DNA of 35,423 nucleotides from CALMFQ01 sp964495595 (GCA_964495595.1 CAZBWH010000031.1:1-35423); one strand, 5' to 3'; positions 16,640 to 25,732 are shown, numbered from the stretch's first letter. The notes: a model not told the origin generated them from the sequence alone. Program-made: numbers and translations.

Positions 16640-16658
16640 ATCAATACGGCGCACTATT

Positions 16659-18959
16659 TCAGGCGCCAGGCTCGCTATCGGCAGGTGCCACCGGCTCGGC
16701 GTGGCCGCATTCCTTCTGCGGGCAGACCTTTTCCGTGCCACGGCGCTTGGTGGTCTTGATGGTCAGGATCGGCCAGCCGCATTTCGGGCATGGCTCGTTG
16801 ATCGGCGGATTCCAGGTCGCGTATTTGCAGTCCGGATAGGTATTGCAGGAGTAAAACAGCTTGCCGTACCGGCTCTTGCGTTCGATCAGAGTGCCTTTTT
16901 TGCACTCCGGGCAGGTCACGCCGGTGTCTTTCGGTTTTTCAAGCGGCTCGATGTGCTTGCATTTCGGATAGCCCGAGCAGCCAATGAACTTGCCGTACGG
17001 GCCCTGCTTGATCACCAGCGGGCTGTCGCATTTAGGGCAGGTGCGGCCTTCGATGACGGTTGGTGCCTCTTCGACGGCCGACTGGTCGTCGTTGAGATTG
17101 CGGGTGTAATCGCATTCCGGATACCCGGTGCAGCCCACAAACTTGCCACGCTTGCCCAGCCGAACCGCCAGCGGCTTGCCACATTTCGGGCAAGCCTCGT
17201 CGAGCGCTTCCTGGGTGATTTCCTGGCGGGAAATGGATTGCTTGTCCTCAACCTGCTGGTGAAATCCGGTCCAGAATTCATCCAGCACCGGAATCCATTC
17301 CCGCTCGCCGTTGGCTACTTCGTCCAGCTTGTCTTCCAGCTTGGCCGTGAAGTTGTAATCGACGTAGGTGGCAAAGTGCTCGGTCAGGAACTTGTTGACC
17401 ACTTCGCCCACGTCGGTCGGCAGGAAGCGCTTCTTGTCGAGAATGACGTATTCCCGATCCTTGAGGGTCGAGATGATGCTGGCGTAGGTGGAAGGGCGGC
17501 CGATACCGAATTCTTCCAGCGCCTTGACCAGGCTGGCTTCCGAATAGCGCGGTGGTGGCTGGGTGAAATGCTGCTCGCCATGCAGCGCATCGACAGGCAC
17601 CTGTTCATCAAGCGCCAGCACCGGCAGCCGTGCGTCGCCTTCTTCCTCAACGTCGTCGGCATCTTCCTGATACACCGCAATGAAACCCGGAAAGGTCAAT
17701 ACCTGGCCCGAGGCGCGGAACAGTGTGCTGTCGTCGTTGCCAACGGCCAGATCCAGGCTGGTGGTGTCGAATCTGGCTGGCGCCATCTGACAGGACAATG
17801 TCCGCTTCCAGATCATCTCGTACAGCTTGAACTGCTCCGGCGACAGGTAGGCCTTGACGCTGTCCGGCGTGCGCTGGATCGAGGTCGGACGGATGGCTTC
17901 GTGGGCTTCCTGCGCATTTTTCGATTTGTTCTTGTAGGTGACCGGCGCTGCGGGCAGGTAGTCGGCAGCAAACTGCTGACCGATATAGTCGCGAATCTCG
18001 GCGAGTGCCTCGTTGGCCAGCGCGACCGAATCGGTACGCATGTAGGTGATCAGGCCGGTGATGCCGTTGCCGACATCAATCCCTTCGTACAACTGCTGGG
18101 CCGTACGCATGGTCCGGTCGGTGGTCATGCCGAGCTTGCGTACCGCTTCCTGCTGCATGGTCGAGGTGGTGAATGGCGCTGCAGGATTGCGGGATTTCTT
18201 TTTCTTGTCGACCTTGACGATTCGTGCGGTGTTGCCCGCTGCCCGGATCGCCGCCAGCACTTCCGCCTGACGGGCCTCGTTGTTGATCGAGAATTGTTCG
18301 AGTTTTTCGCCCTGAAACTGAAACAGCTTGGCGCCGAACTTCTGGCGGCCTTTGTGGCTGTCCAGATGGATGGTCCAGTACTCTTCCTGCTTGAAGGCGC
18401 GGATTTCCGCTTCCCGCTCGCAAATCAGCCGCAGTGCGGGGCTTTGCACCCGTCCTGCAGACAGCCCACGGCGGATTTTCTTCCACAGTAGCGGCGACAG
18501 GTTGAAACCCACCAGATAATCCAGCGCCCGGCGCGCTTGCTGGGCGTTGACCAGATCCATCGACACCGAGCGCGGATGCGCCACGGCATCCTTTACGGCT
18601 GTCTGGGTGATTTCGTGGAATACCACCCGCTGTATGTTCTTGCCTTCGGTCAGCCGCTTGTGGTGCAGGATTTCCAGGATATGCCAGGCAATGGCCTCAC
18701 CTTCGCGGTCCGGATCCGTTGCCAGGTAGACGTTATCGACCTCGGCAATCGCAGCCGCAATCGCGTCGACGTGCTTGCTGTTGCGGCTGATCAGTTCGTA
18801 TTTCATGGCGAACTGCCTGGCGGGATCGACGGCACCTTGCTTGGGCACCAGGTCGCGCACATGGCCATAAGAGGCAAGAATTTCAAAATCCTTGCCCAGA
18901 TATTTTTTCAGGGTTTTCGCCTTCGAGGGCGATTCGACGATGAGTAGGCTTGAAGGCAT
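16659..18959 (-). CDS. topA: DNA topoisomerase I
   Basis: This 766-residue type IA topoisomerase relaxes negative supercoils. The Toprim domain carries the metal triad D82, D84, E86 in TDPDREGEA. The active-site tyrosine is Y306 in LITYMRTDS. The C-terminus has four four-cysteine zinc ribbons: three in the CPKC or CPEC...YPxC form and a fourth ending CPQKEC. A TTG at 18971 gives four extra residues, but ATG at 18959 matches the usual MPSSLLIVESPSKAK-like family start. No good Shine-Dalgarno precedes either. Two terminator-like hairpins separate it from smg, so it probably has its own control. Confidence 0.95.
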   Translation of the reverse strand: MPSSLLIVESPSKAKTLKKYLGKDFEILASYGHVRDLVPKQGAVDPARQFAMKYELISRNSKHVDAIAAAIAEVDNVYLATDPDREGEAIAWHILEILHHKRLTEGKNIQRVVFHEITQTAVKDAVAHPRSVSMDLVNAQQARRALDYLVGFNLSPLLWKKIRRGLSAGRVQSPALRLICEREAEIRAFKQEEYWTIHLDSHKGRQKFGAKLFQFQGEKLEQFSINNEARQAEVLAAIRAAGNTARIVKVDKKKKSRNPAAPFTTSTMQQEAVRKLGMTTDRTMRTAQQLYEGIDVGNGITGLITYMRTDSVALANEALAEIRDYIGQQFAADYLPAAPVTYKNKSKNAQEAHEAIRPTSIQRTPDSVKAYLSPEQFKLYEMIWKRTLSCQMAPARFDTTSLDLAVGNDDSTLFRASGQVLTFPGFIAVYQEDADDVEEEGDARLPVLALDEQVPVDALHGEQHFTQPPPRYSEASLVKALEEFGIGRPSTYASIISTLKDREYVILDKKRFLPTDVGEVVNKFLTEHFATYVDYNFTAKLEDKLDEVANGEREWIPVLDEFWTGFHQQVEDKQSISRQEITQEALDEACPKCGKPLAVRLGKRGKFVGCTGYPECDYTRNLNDDQSAVEEAPTVIEGRTCPKCDSPLVIKQGPYGKFIGCSGYPKCKHIEPLEKPKDTGVTCPECKKGTLIERKSRYGKLFYSCNTYPDCKYATWNPPINEPCPKCGWPILTIKTTKRRGTEKVCPQKECGHAEPVAPADSEPGA

Positions 18960-18969
18960 GAGATCACAC

Positions 18970-18990
18970 AAAAAATGCGCAACAGCGCAT
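18970..18990 (-). terminator. Intrinsic terminator or attenuator just before topA
   Basis: On the minus strand ATGCGC-TGTT-GCGCAT is followed at once by a run of five or six T. The T-run ends about 10 nt before the topA ATG, so transcripts entering topA must read through it or begin inside it. Confidence 0.65.
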
Positions 18991-19011
18991 CAAAATGGTT
19001 GCTTTTGACGG

Positions 19012-19030
19012 AAAAAGCCCGAAACAGGGC
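19012..19030 (-). terminator. Intrinsic terminator directly after smg
   Basis: On the minus strand GCCC-TGTTTC-GGGC is followed by TTTTT, starting 3 bases after the smg stop codon. The stem is short but the T-run is clean. Confidence 0.55.
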
Positions 19031-19033
19031 GGC

Positions 19034-19483
19034 TCAGTGCATCTGCTGATGTTGCTGGCTCAGCAGTTCGCCGATCAGCAGCGCGTCGATGGAAACCTGC
19101 TGGTGCCAAAGCACGATCAGCGTGGTCAGCTTCGTCGATTCAATATCGACCTCGTGGGTGTCGAGCGCCATCAGCCGGTCGAGAACCAGTTCACGCTGGG
19201 CCGGGGTGATCGCCCTGGCTTGCTCCAGAAAGCTGATGAATTGCAGGCTGTCTTCGCTCAATCGGTCAGTTTCGTCGGAGGTGTAAATGCGCAGCCCGTT
19301 GCCGTCATGGTAACCATGATAAAGCTGGCCCAGATCATCAAGATCGGTCAGCCAGTCCAGCGCCGCATGAACCTCGTCATTGTCGAAACCGGCTGCCAAC
19401 AGCTTGCGCGACAGGGTGCCGACATCGGGGCGCAAGCCTGAACCGTAATAATTCTCGAACAGAAATACCAGGACGTCGAACAT
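19034..19483 (-). CDS. smg: Smg family protein (DUF494)
   Basis: This is a 149-residue acidic cytoplasmic protein. The opening MFDVLVFLFENYYGS and the later AALDWLTDLDDL-type segment are characteristic of Smg, a small family of unknown biochemical role kept next to dprA and topA in many beta- and gammaproteobacteria. The C-terminus ends in a histidine- and glutamine-rich QQHQQMH tail. No strong ribosome binding site is seen before the ATG. It is separated from dprA by 92 bp, and is followed by an intrinsic terminator. Confidence 0.92.
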   Translation of the reverse strand: MFDVLVFLFENYYGSGLRPDVGTLSRKLLAAGFDNDEVHAALDWLTDLDDLGQLYHGYHDGNGLRIYTSDETDRLSEDSLQFISFLEQARAITPAQRELVLDRLMALDTHEVDIESTKLTTLIVLWHQQVSIDALLIGELLSQQHQQMH

Positions 19484-19575
19484 AGTGTACTTTCAGTGGT
19501 TCGGTATCATGGGCTGCATGGTACCGGCATTCATCAATCCGGCCCGGATTCCATGCGACTCGGCGGAAGCGTCCG

Positions 19576-20682
19576 CTATCCAGTGTGGATTCGCTGATAT
19601 CGCCCGCCGGGCAGGCAGGACACCAATCCTTCCAACTCCAGTCTTAACAGAATGGCGCATACCCTATCAGCAGTCAAGCCGCTGCGCTGGCAGAGCGTGT
19701 CGACGGTTGCTGCATCGTGGCCGAGCGCATCTAGCAGCGGCGCATCGTCATCGCAGGCCGGGGTTCTGGCTTCGGCCGGGCTGCAGGCAGGGGGGCTCCC
19801 GGCCTGCCAATGCAGTTCTTCGAGGATATCTGCTGCGGTTTCAACCAGTTTGGCGCCTTGCTTGATCAGGGCATGGCAGCCTCTTGAAAGCGGCGAATGG
19901 ATCGAGCCGGGAATGGCCATGACTTCACGTCCCTGTTCGGCAGCCAGTCGGGCCGTGACTTGTGTGCCGCTATTGAGGGCGCATTCAACGACCAACACTC
20001 CCAGGCTGAGTCCACTGATAATCCGGTTTCGCCGGGGAAAATTGGCAGCTAGGGGCTGGGTGCCCAGCGCAAACTCGGACAGGATCAGACCTGCCCCGGC
20101 CAGCTGATGGGCCAGGTCCCGATTGGCTGCCGGGTAGACCCGATCCTGCCCGGTGCCGATGACCGCAATGCTGCCGGCTGCGCCTTTCAGTCCTCCTTCG
20201 TGGGCAGCCCGGTCGATGCCGGCCGCCATGCCGCTGACGATGGTCAGGCCAGCGTCGCTGAGGTGGCGGGCGAACTGACGAGCGTTTTCCATTCCCTGCG
20301 CTGTGGCGTTGCGGCTACCGACAATGGCCAGTGCCGGACGGTTCAGCAGCGCGGTGTTGCCCTTGGCATACAGGATGGGGGGCGGGTCGGGCAGTTGCAG
20401 CAGGGGTGGCGGATAAGCGCTGTCAGCCAGGGTGATCAGCCGGTTGCCAGGCTGCGCCAGCCAGGCATGAACCTGATCGATATATGCCGTGGCGTCGCTG
20501 GCCAGAATGGCGCGAGCCAGTTTGGCCGGAACGGTTTTCTCAAGTATGGACGAGGACGCTGCCAATACGGCCTCGGGGGAGCCGCATGCCTGCAGTAGTC
20601 GGATGAACGTTGCCGTACCCACTCCGGGCACCTGGCTCAGCCTGAGCCAGGGCGCCAGCTCTGCCTGGGCGGCAGGGATCAA
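19576..20682 (-). CDS. dprA: DNA-processing protein DprA
   Basis: This 368-residue protein loads RecA onto incoming single-stranded DNA during natural transformation. It has an N-terminal helix-hairpin-helix/SAM-like part (about 10-60). The Rossmann-like core carries VGSRNAT (121-127), VSGMAAGIDRAAHEGGL (149-165), FPRRNRIISGLS (215-226), NSGTQVTARLA (237-247) and PGSIHSPLSRGC (258-269). A C-terminal winged-helix-like segment covers about 305-365. The start is TTG, overlapping the stop of the LysM gene by 4 bp; no ATG or GTG alternative gives the family N-terminus. It suggests the organism can take up DNA, though the machinery is elsewhere. Confidence 0.93.
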   Translation of the reverse strand: MIPAAQAELAPWLRLSQVPGVGTATFIRLLQACGSPEAVLAASSSILEKTVPAKLARAILASDATAYIDQVHAWLAQPGNRLITLADSAYPPPLLQLPDPPPILYAKGNTALLNRPALAIVGSRNATAQGMENARQFARHLSDAGLTIVSGMAAGIDRAAHEGGLKGAAGSIAVIGTGQDRVYPAANRDLAHQLAGAGLILSEFALGTQPLAANFPRRNRIISGLSLGVLVVECALNSGTQVTARLAAEQGREVMAIPGSIHSPLSRGCHALIKQGAKLVETAADILEELHWQAGSPPACSPAEARTPACDDDAPLLDALGHDAATVDTLCQRSGLTADRVCAILLRLELEGLVSCLPGGRYQRIHTG

Positions 20683-21731
20683 GGCTTGTGAACTTCGTCG
20701 AGAAGGTTGACCGGGGTCTGTACGTTCATGACCAGCGCGTAAGACACGCGCTCGAAGGTGCGGAAAACAAAGGCATGGCCGTTGATCTCGGCAGGGGTCT
20801 TGAGGTCGGGTTCGCTGGGGGACTCCTTGCGGATCGGTCGTCCCCGCTTGTAAAGCGCGATCACATGCCCAGGCTCGATGCCGTCCTTGCTGCCACGATT
20901 GACCACCACGACCCCGTATTGGCCCACTTCGGCCACGCCACCGTAGGACGAAATGATTTTGCCGTTCGGCTCGTTGGCTGGGGCATGCGGCACATAGCTG
21001 AATACTTCATTGCGCTGCGCCGGCATCACCCGGTCGCCAATGGTTATTTCCTGCTTGATTTTCAGGATGCGTAGCGTCGTGACGCCGTCTTTTTGCGATA
21101 CCAGTCTGGCATCGCCAAGATGCTCCGCTTCGTGGCCGAGGATTTCCTTGTTGTCCGGGTCGACGAGCTGTTTGCCTGGCCGGTAGATCTGCCATATCTG
21201 GTTCGGGTCGTTGGCTGCAATCCCGACTGCATAGGCATTGTCGCCCAGAGTCAACACCACCCGGCTGTCCGGGCCTTCCGCAATTCGCGGGGCCGACTTG
21301 AGCTGGTTCTGGCCGACCACCAGCGGTTGGGACATGTACGGCTCGATGGTGGAGGGCGAAATACTGCGGATCGCGAATTCGCCACGATCTTCAGCGCGAA
21401 TGCGCGGTGATAGCCTGGCTTCGCCGCTGCTGCGGCCGCCACCCATGCCTTTTTTGAGTCGGAGTCGTGGCTGGCCATCGACAAAGTCGAGCACAATGAC
21501 ATCGCCTGGGTAGATCCAGTGGGGATCCTTGATCTGGTCGCGGTTCAGTTGCCAGATTTCTGGCCAGCGCCAAGGCTGCTTGAGGAAACGGCCAGAAATA
21601 TCCCACAGCGTATCGCCTTTGACGACCACGTATTGGTCCGGGACATTTTCGGCCAGTTTCAGCTCGTCTGCCCTGGCTGGGGCTGCGGCCAAACCGCCAA
21701 GGAGAAGAAGCGATATAATGAGTCGACGCAT
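20679..21731 (-). CDS. Secreted LysM-domain protein
   Basis: This is a 350-residue exported protein with a signal peptide at residues 1-21 (APARA then DE). A single LysM peptidoglycan-binding domain follows (about 33-82): YVVVKGDTLWDISGRFL, then WRWPEIWQLN and HWIYPGDVI. The remaining 260 residues form a beta-rich region with GVAEVGQYGVVVVNRGSKDG near 265-285, and have no catalytic motif that I recognise. It is the first gene of the LysM-dprA-smg group and is divergent from def. In related bacteria this position is held by a LysM protein annotated only as hypothetical. Confidence 0.88.
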   Translation of the reverse strand: MRRLIISLLLLGGLAAAPARADELKLAENVPDQYVVVKGDTLWDISGRFLKQPWRWPEIWQLNRDQIKDPHWIYPGDVIVLDFVDGQPRLRLKKGMGGGRSSGEARLSPRIRAEDRGEFAIRSISPSTIEPYMSQPLVVGQNQLKSAPRIAEGPDSRVVLTLGDNAYAVGIAANDPNQIWQIYRPGKQLVDPDNKEILGHEAEHLGDARLVSQKDGVTTLRILKIKQEITIGDRVMPAQRNEVFSYVPHAPANEPNGKIISSYGGVAEVGQYGVVVVNRGSKDGIEPGHVIALYKRGRPIRKESPSEPDLKTPAEINGHAFVFRTFERVSYALVMNVQTPVNLLDEVHKP

Positions 21732-21968
21732 TGGAGAAGCCTCGTTGCTGAAAAGTATCCGGCCATTGGCCGCAGGTTTCGGGCGACCTGGCTAACGCCG
21801 TTCTGGTATCATCCGGGCCGGTTATCCTATTTGTTATAGGCGATCAGTCGGGTATGTTGCCTGAATCGATTGGCGGACTTCCCCGGCTGGGGAGCGCTTA
21901 CGTGTTGGACATCCCGTTTAAGTAGTTTCTTAGATTCTGCAATCAATTGTTTCAAGTGGCAAGAAAAG
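21732..21968. promoter_or_regulatory. Divergent control region between the LysM gene and def
   Basis: This 237-bp gap must hold promoters for both directions. It is AT-richer than its surroundings near 21820-21840 and 21925-21968. A CCTAT-ttgtt-ATAGG inverted repeat (21826-21840) overlaps TATA-like hexamers on both strands. I could not assign convincing -35/-10 pairs. Confidence 0.4.
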
Positions 21969-22475
21969 ATGGCGATCCTCAATTTGTTGCATTTTCCTGA
22001 CGAACGGCTTCACACCGTCGCCAGGCCGGTGGTTGATTTTGGGCCTGATCTGCAACGGCTGATCGATGATATGGCGCAAACCATGTACACCGCGCCCGGT
22101 GTCGGGCTGGCGGCGACCCAGGTCGATGTCCATCTTCAGTTGTTCATTGCCGATACCAGCGAGGAAAATAACCGCCTGCTGGTGTTCATCAACCCCACCA
22201 TTACCCGCCGCAACGGTGATTGCGAGCTGGAGGAGGGGTGCCTGTCGGTGCCCGGCATTTATGACAAGGTGGCCGGCCGCGCGAAAGAAGTCACGGTCGA
22301 GGCGCTGGATCGCCACGGCAAGCCCTTCAGCCTGGATGCCGACGGTTTGCTGGCCCTGTGTATCCAGCATGAGCTGGATCACTTGCACGGTAAGGTGTTT
22401 GTGGAATATCTATCGCGCTTGAAGCAGGATCGGATTGTAAAGAAGCTGAAGAAAAACCAGCGCAAGTCGATGTGA
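21969..22475 (+). CDS. def: Peptide deformylase
   Basis: This 168-residue metalloenzyme removes the formyl group from nascent protein N-termini. All three active-site motifs are present: GVGLAATQ (44-51), EEGCLS (88-93, metal ligand C91) and QHELDHLHG (133-141, with H134, E135, H138). Length is normal and the tail is lysine-rich. The start ATG is preceded by AAGAAAAG. It is first in the def-fmt pair, and a perfect hairpin separates the two. Confidence 0.97.
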   Translation: MAILNLLHFPDERLHTVARPVVDFGPDLQRLIDDMAQTMYTAPGVGLAATQVDVHLQLFIADTSEENNRLLVFINPTITRRNGDCELEEGCLSVPGIYDKVAGRAKEVTVEALDRHGKPFSLDADGLLALCIQHELDHLHGKVFVEYLSRLKQDRIVKKLKKNQRKSM

Positions 22476-22506
22476 TCGCTGGTGCGTGGTCTGCATGTGA
22501 ATACCG

Positions 22507-22530
22507 ATGGCCCGGATTGCTCCGGGCCAT
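22507..22530 (+). terminator. Perfect hairpin between def and fmt (possible attenuator)
   Basis: ATGGCCCGGA-TTGC-TCCGGGCCAT is a flawless 10-bp stem with a 4-base loop, starting 31 bp after the def stop. The following TGTCTTTGTC is only partly T-rich, so termination is likely to be incomplete. It ends 22 bp before the fmt start. Confidence 0.5.
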
Positions 22531-22552
22531 TGTCTTTGTCGGGAGAAGCAGT

Positions 22553-23476
22553 ATGAAACTGATTTTTGCCGGTACGCCGGAATTTGCGGCCCAGGCGTTG
22601 GCAGCGTTGCTCGCCGCCGGGCATGAGGTGGCGCTGGTGCTGACCCAGCCGGATCGTCCGGCCGGGCGAGGCATGAAGCTGATGCCCAGTGCGGTCAAAC
22701 AACTGGCGCTGCAGCATCGGTTGCCGGTGGCGCAGCCGCTGAGTCTGAAGCAGGCCGATGCGCAGCAGATGTTGCGCGGGACCGGTGCCGAGCTGATGGT
22801 GGTGGCTGCCTACGGCCTGATTCTGCCACCCGCTGTACTGGCCATTCCGCCGCGCGGTTGCCTGAATATCCATGCCTCGCTGTTGCCGCGCTGGCGGGGG
22901 GCTGCGCCGATCCAGCGGGCGATTCTTGCTGGTGACAGCGACACCGGCATTACCATCATGCAAATGGATGTCGGGCTGGATACCGGGGCGATGCTGCTGA
23001 AACACCGGCTGCCGATTGCGGCGACAGATACGACGGGTTGCCTGCACGACAAGCTGGCCCGGGCCGGAGGCGAGGCCATCGTGGCGGCGCTGGCCGAGCT
23101 CGACCGCCTGCCGGCCGAGCCGCAGGACGATGCTCTGGCCTGCTACGCTGCCAAGCTGACCAAGGAAGAAGCCCGGCTCGACTGGCGCCTGTCGGCTGCG
23201 GTGCTGGCGCGTGCAGTCAGGGGGTACAACCCGTTTCCAGCAGCATTTACCTTGCTGGAAGGGGCGCCGTTGAAGATCTGGCAGGCCGAGCCAGCCGGCG
23301 GCGCGGGCCAGCCGGGCGAGGTGCTGGCGGCGGATGCGGCCGGCGTGTTGGTTGCCTGTGGTGACGGTGCCTTGCGCGTAACCGAGCTGCAGCGTGCGGG
23401 CGGCAAGCGGCTGCCGGCGGCCGCATTCCTGGCTGGCTGCCCGCTGCCGGTGGGCACCCTGCTGGCGACGCCATAA
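22553..23476 (+). CDS. fmt: Methionyl-tRNA formyltransferase
   Basis: This 307-residue enzyme formylates initiator Met-tRNA using 10-formyltetrahydrofolate. LIFAGTPEFAA at residues 3-13 is the family N-terminus. The catalytic set is N105 and H107 in CLNIHASLLPRWRGAAP, with D143 in GLDTG. A C-terminal tRNA-binding barrel runs from about 205. The ATG has GGGAGAAG just upstream. It forms the usual pair with def. The gene often found next, rsmB/sun, is absent, and fmt instead converges on a glycosyltransferase gene with a 12-bp gap. Confidence 0.97.
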   Translation: MKLIFAGTPEFAAQALAALLAAGHEVALVLTQPDRPAGRGMKLMPSAVKQLALQHRLPVAQPLSLKQADAQQMLRGTGAELMVVAAYGLILPPAVLAIPPRGCLNIHASLLPRWRGAAPIQRAILAGDSDTGITIMQMDVGLDTGAMLLKHRLPIAATDTTGCLHDKLARAGGEAIVAALAELDRLPAEPQDDALACYAAKLTKEEARLDWRLSAAVLARAVRGYNPFPAAFTLLEGAPLKIWQAEPAGGAGQPGEVLAADAAGVLVACGDGALRVTELQRAGGKRLPAAAFLAGCPLPVGTLLATP

Positions 23477-23488
23477 GGGAAGAACGAA

Positions 23489-24628
23489 TCAGGCCGGTGG
23501 CAGCTTGAGCAGCCGCCGGTAGAGGGCGTTGAGCTCGCGGGCCATGCTGTCAAGCCGCATGGGTTCGGCTAGCTGGCGTGCCTGGGCGCCCATCTCCCTT
23601 GCCCGGCCCGGCTTGCTGAGGATCTGCATGGCCTGGGCGAGGCCGGCCGTATCGAGTGCATCACGGACAAAGCCCTGCCGGCCTTCGTCGATCAATTCCG
23701 CTGCTCCGCACTTCTTGCTGGTGATCACCGGCAGGCCGCAGGCCATGGCCTCGACCACGACGTTGGGAAACGGGTCGTAGAGCGTGGGCAGCAGCAGGGC
23801 ATCGGCCAGCCCGTAATACGGTTTGACATCTGTTTGTGCACCGACGAAGTGGGCGCGTTGCCCGACGCCCAGCGAGCGGCTGAGCCGCTGATATTGCTTG
23901 GCTTTCTTGTCGTGACCAACGATTAACAGGTGTGCATCCGGGGTGCGGGCCAGTGCCTGCAATGCCTGCGCTACGCCCTTGCGTTCAAAGCCGGATCCAA
24001 CGTACAGAAACACCGGCTGGGTGTCGGCCAGTCCGAGCCGGGTTCGCATCGCTTGCCGATGCTGTTCGCGCAGCCGGGGGTGAAAGGTTTCGCTGTCGAT
24101 GCCGTTGTAAATAATGACGAACTTGTCGTCCGGCAGGCCGAAGTAGCGCTGAATTTCACTTTTTACCATCCGCGAATTACAGATAACCGTGCGCAGCCGC
24201 GGGCTGTGGAACATGCGGGCTTCGGCGTGCTGGATGTAGTGATGGTAGGGGTTGGCCAGCAGCGCTAGCCGGCCTAACGGCGATAGCACCCGGCGCCGCT
24301 GGGCCAGCCATTCGCGGTGTACGCCGTCACCAGCGCGAAACACATCACAACAGGCCAGCCGTTCGTGGGATTGCACCAGATCGAAGTGCTGGTCTTGCTG
24401 GGCGCGGCAGACGGCGCGGGCGAATCCGGCGTCGCGCCAGACGTTGCCGATGTGAAACGGGTTCAGCTCGATAGCCTGCATGCCGGGCAAGGGTTCCCAT
24501 TGCCGGGTGAGCAGGGTCAGATGAACGCCGTCATCGGCCAGCGCCTGGATGGCGCGCGACACGAACCGCTCGGCACCGCCGGCGGCATTGTATTTCTGGC
24601 GTACCAGTGCAATGCGGGGCGGATTCAT
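23489..24628 (-). CDS. waaG: Glycosyltransferase family 4, LPS core glucosyltransferase WaaG-like
   Basis: This is a 379-residue GT-B fold enzyme expected at the inner face of the inner membrane. GGAERF at residues 17-22 is the nucleotide-sugar loop. CDVFRAGDGVHREWL (94-108) is a segment typical of WaaG. LYVGSGFERKG (208-218) starts the C-terminal domain. The EX7E motif appears as D285...E293 in YDPFPNVVVEAMACGLP, with aspartate in the first position. It most likely adds the first hexose to the heptose core. Its start overlaps the stop of the heptosyltransferase gene (ATGA), so the two are cotranslated. Confidence 0.85.
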   Translation of the reverse strand: MNPPRIALVRQKYNAAGGAERFVSRAIQALADDGVHLTLLTRQWEPLPGMQAIELNPFHIGNVWRDAGFARAVCRAQQDQHFDLVQSHERLACCDVFRAGDGVHREWLAQRRRVLSPLGRLALLANPYHHYIQHAEARMFHSPRLRTVICNSRMVKSEIQRYFGLPDDKFVIIYNGIDSETFHPRLREQHRQAMRTRLGLADTQPVFLYVGSGFERKGVAQALQALARTPDAHLLIVGHDKKAKQYQRLSRSLGVGQRAHFVGAQTDVKPYYGLADALLLPTLYDPFPNVVVEAMACGLPVITSKKCGAAELIDEGRQGFVRDALDTAGLAQAMQILSKPGRAREMGAQARQLAEPMRLDSMARELNALYRRLLKLPPA

Positions 24629-25683
24629 TGCAGCATACTTTCAATGGCCTGCAGCACCCGTTCTACCTGAATGGCTTCCAGACATTCGCTACGCTTGCCG
24701 CCGCCGCACCCGTCGCGGCTGCAGGGCCGGCAGCGGTGGTCGGAGGTGAGCAGTGCGTGACGTACCTGCCACGGCCCCCATTCGACCTCGCCGGAGGGGC
24801 CAAACAGCGCGACGGTGGACGTCTGCATCGCGGCGGCGATGTGCATGGGTACGGAATCCATTCCGACCAGCAGCCGGGCGCGGGCGGTGAGCGCAGCGAG
24901 TTCTTTCAGACTGAGCTGGCCGGCCAGATTGATAACTGGCTGGTGCAGGCCGGCTGTGATGCGGGCGATCAGCTCGTGTTCGACCCGATCCGGGGCGCCG
25001 GTCAGTACGATGGCGTGGCCGCTGGTTTGCAGTCGCCCGATCAGGCGGCTCATCTGCTCGGCTGGCCAGCATTTGAACAGCCAGCGCGAGGCCGGGTGGA
25101 TCTGGATGAAAGGCTTGCCGGTGAGCCGGTGCTGTTGCAGCAGCGCGTCGATACGCTGTTCGGCCGCGGCGCCTGGCACCAGCACCAGTCGTCGCTGGTC
25201 GCTGGCTGGATACAGGCCGATGCGGCGCAAGGCGTCAAGGTGGGTTTCAACGGTGTGCCGGCGGTTGCCGCCAACGATCGGGTAGAGGTGGGTAAAGCTG
25301 TTGCGCCAGAAGCGCGGCTTGCCGGCATGGTTGCCGCAGACCGCCCATTTGACCCCTAGTGTCCGCGCCAGCCAAGCCCCCCGATTGCTGTCGGTCAGGT
25401 TGATCAGCAGGTCGTAGCGGCGTTGCCGCATGTGCCGGAACAGCGCAAGTTCGTCGGTGAGACGTTTGTTCTTGCGTGGCAGCGCATGCACCTGGCTGAG
25501 TGCCGGGTGGTCGGTGAGCATGGGGGCAGTGTCGGCGTAAACGAGCGCGTCGATCTCCAGATGTGGGGCGTGCTGCTTGAGCGCTGCCGGCACGGGTGAG
25601 GTGAGCAATACGTCGCCGTGGTGGCGCAGCTTGACGATAAGGACCCGGCGAACCTGGTCGAGCGGAATGAAGTCAGGTGGCAT
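24625..25683 (-). CDS. waaQ: Glycosyltransferase family 9, LPS heptosyltransferase III (WaaQ-like)
   Basis: This is a 352-residue GT-B heptosyltransferase that uses ADP-heptose. RRVLIVKLRHHGDVLLTSPV (12-31) is the family 9 N-terminal acceptor region. The C-terminal half has IQIHPASRWLFKCWP, VGMDSVPMHIAAA and ALFGPSGEVEWGPW, the ADP-heptose binding features. The HHGD version of the N-terminal motif points to the heptosyltransferase III type, not WaaC or WaaF. It lies 49 bp after ptsI on the same strand. Family is certain; the exact linkage made is not. Confidence 0.85.
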   Translation of the reverse strand: MPPDFIPLDQVRRVLIVKLRHHGDVLLTSPVPAALKQHAPHLEIDALVYADTAPMLTDHPALSQVHALPRKNKRLTDELALFRHMRQRRYDLLINLTDSNRGAWLARTLGVKWAVCGNHAGKPRFWRNSFTHLYPIVGGNRRHTVETHLDALRRIGLYPASDQRRLVLVPGAAAEQRIDALLQQHRLTGKPFIQIHPASRWLFKCWPAEQMSRLIGRLQTSGHAIVLTGAPDRVEHELIARITAGLHQPVINLAGQLSLKELAALTARARLLVGMDSVPMHIAAAMQTSTVALFGPSGEVEWGPWQVRHALLTSDHRCRPCSRDGCGGGKRSECLEAIQVERVLQAIESMLQ

Positions 25684-25732
25684 GTCGGCATCTGTAGCCT
25701 GCCGCCGGCAGCCGTGGCAGCCGGAGTGGCGG

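Noticed and set aside
16701..18491. A 596-codon open frame on the plus strand opposite topA
   Set aside because: It is the antisense shadow of topA, whose catalytic and zinc motifs are clear. The frame has no ribosome binding site and no recognisable domain; long antisense frames are common in GC-rich DNA.
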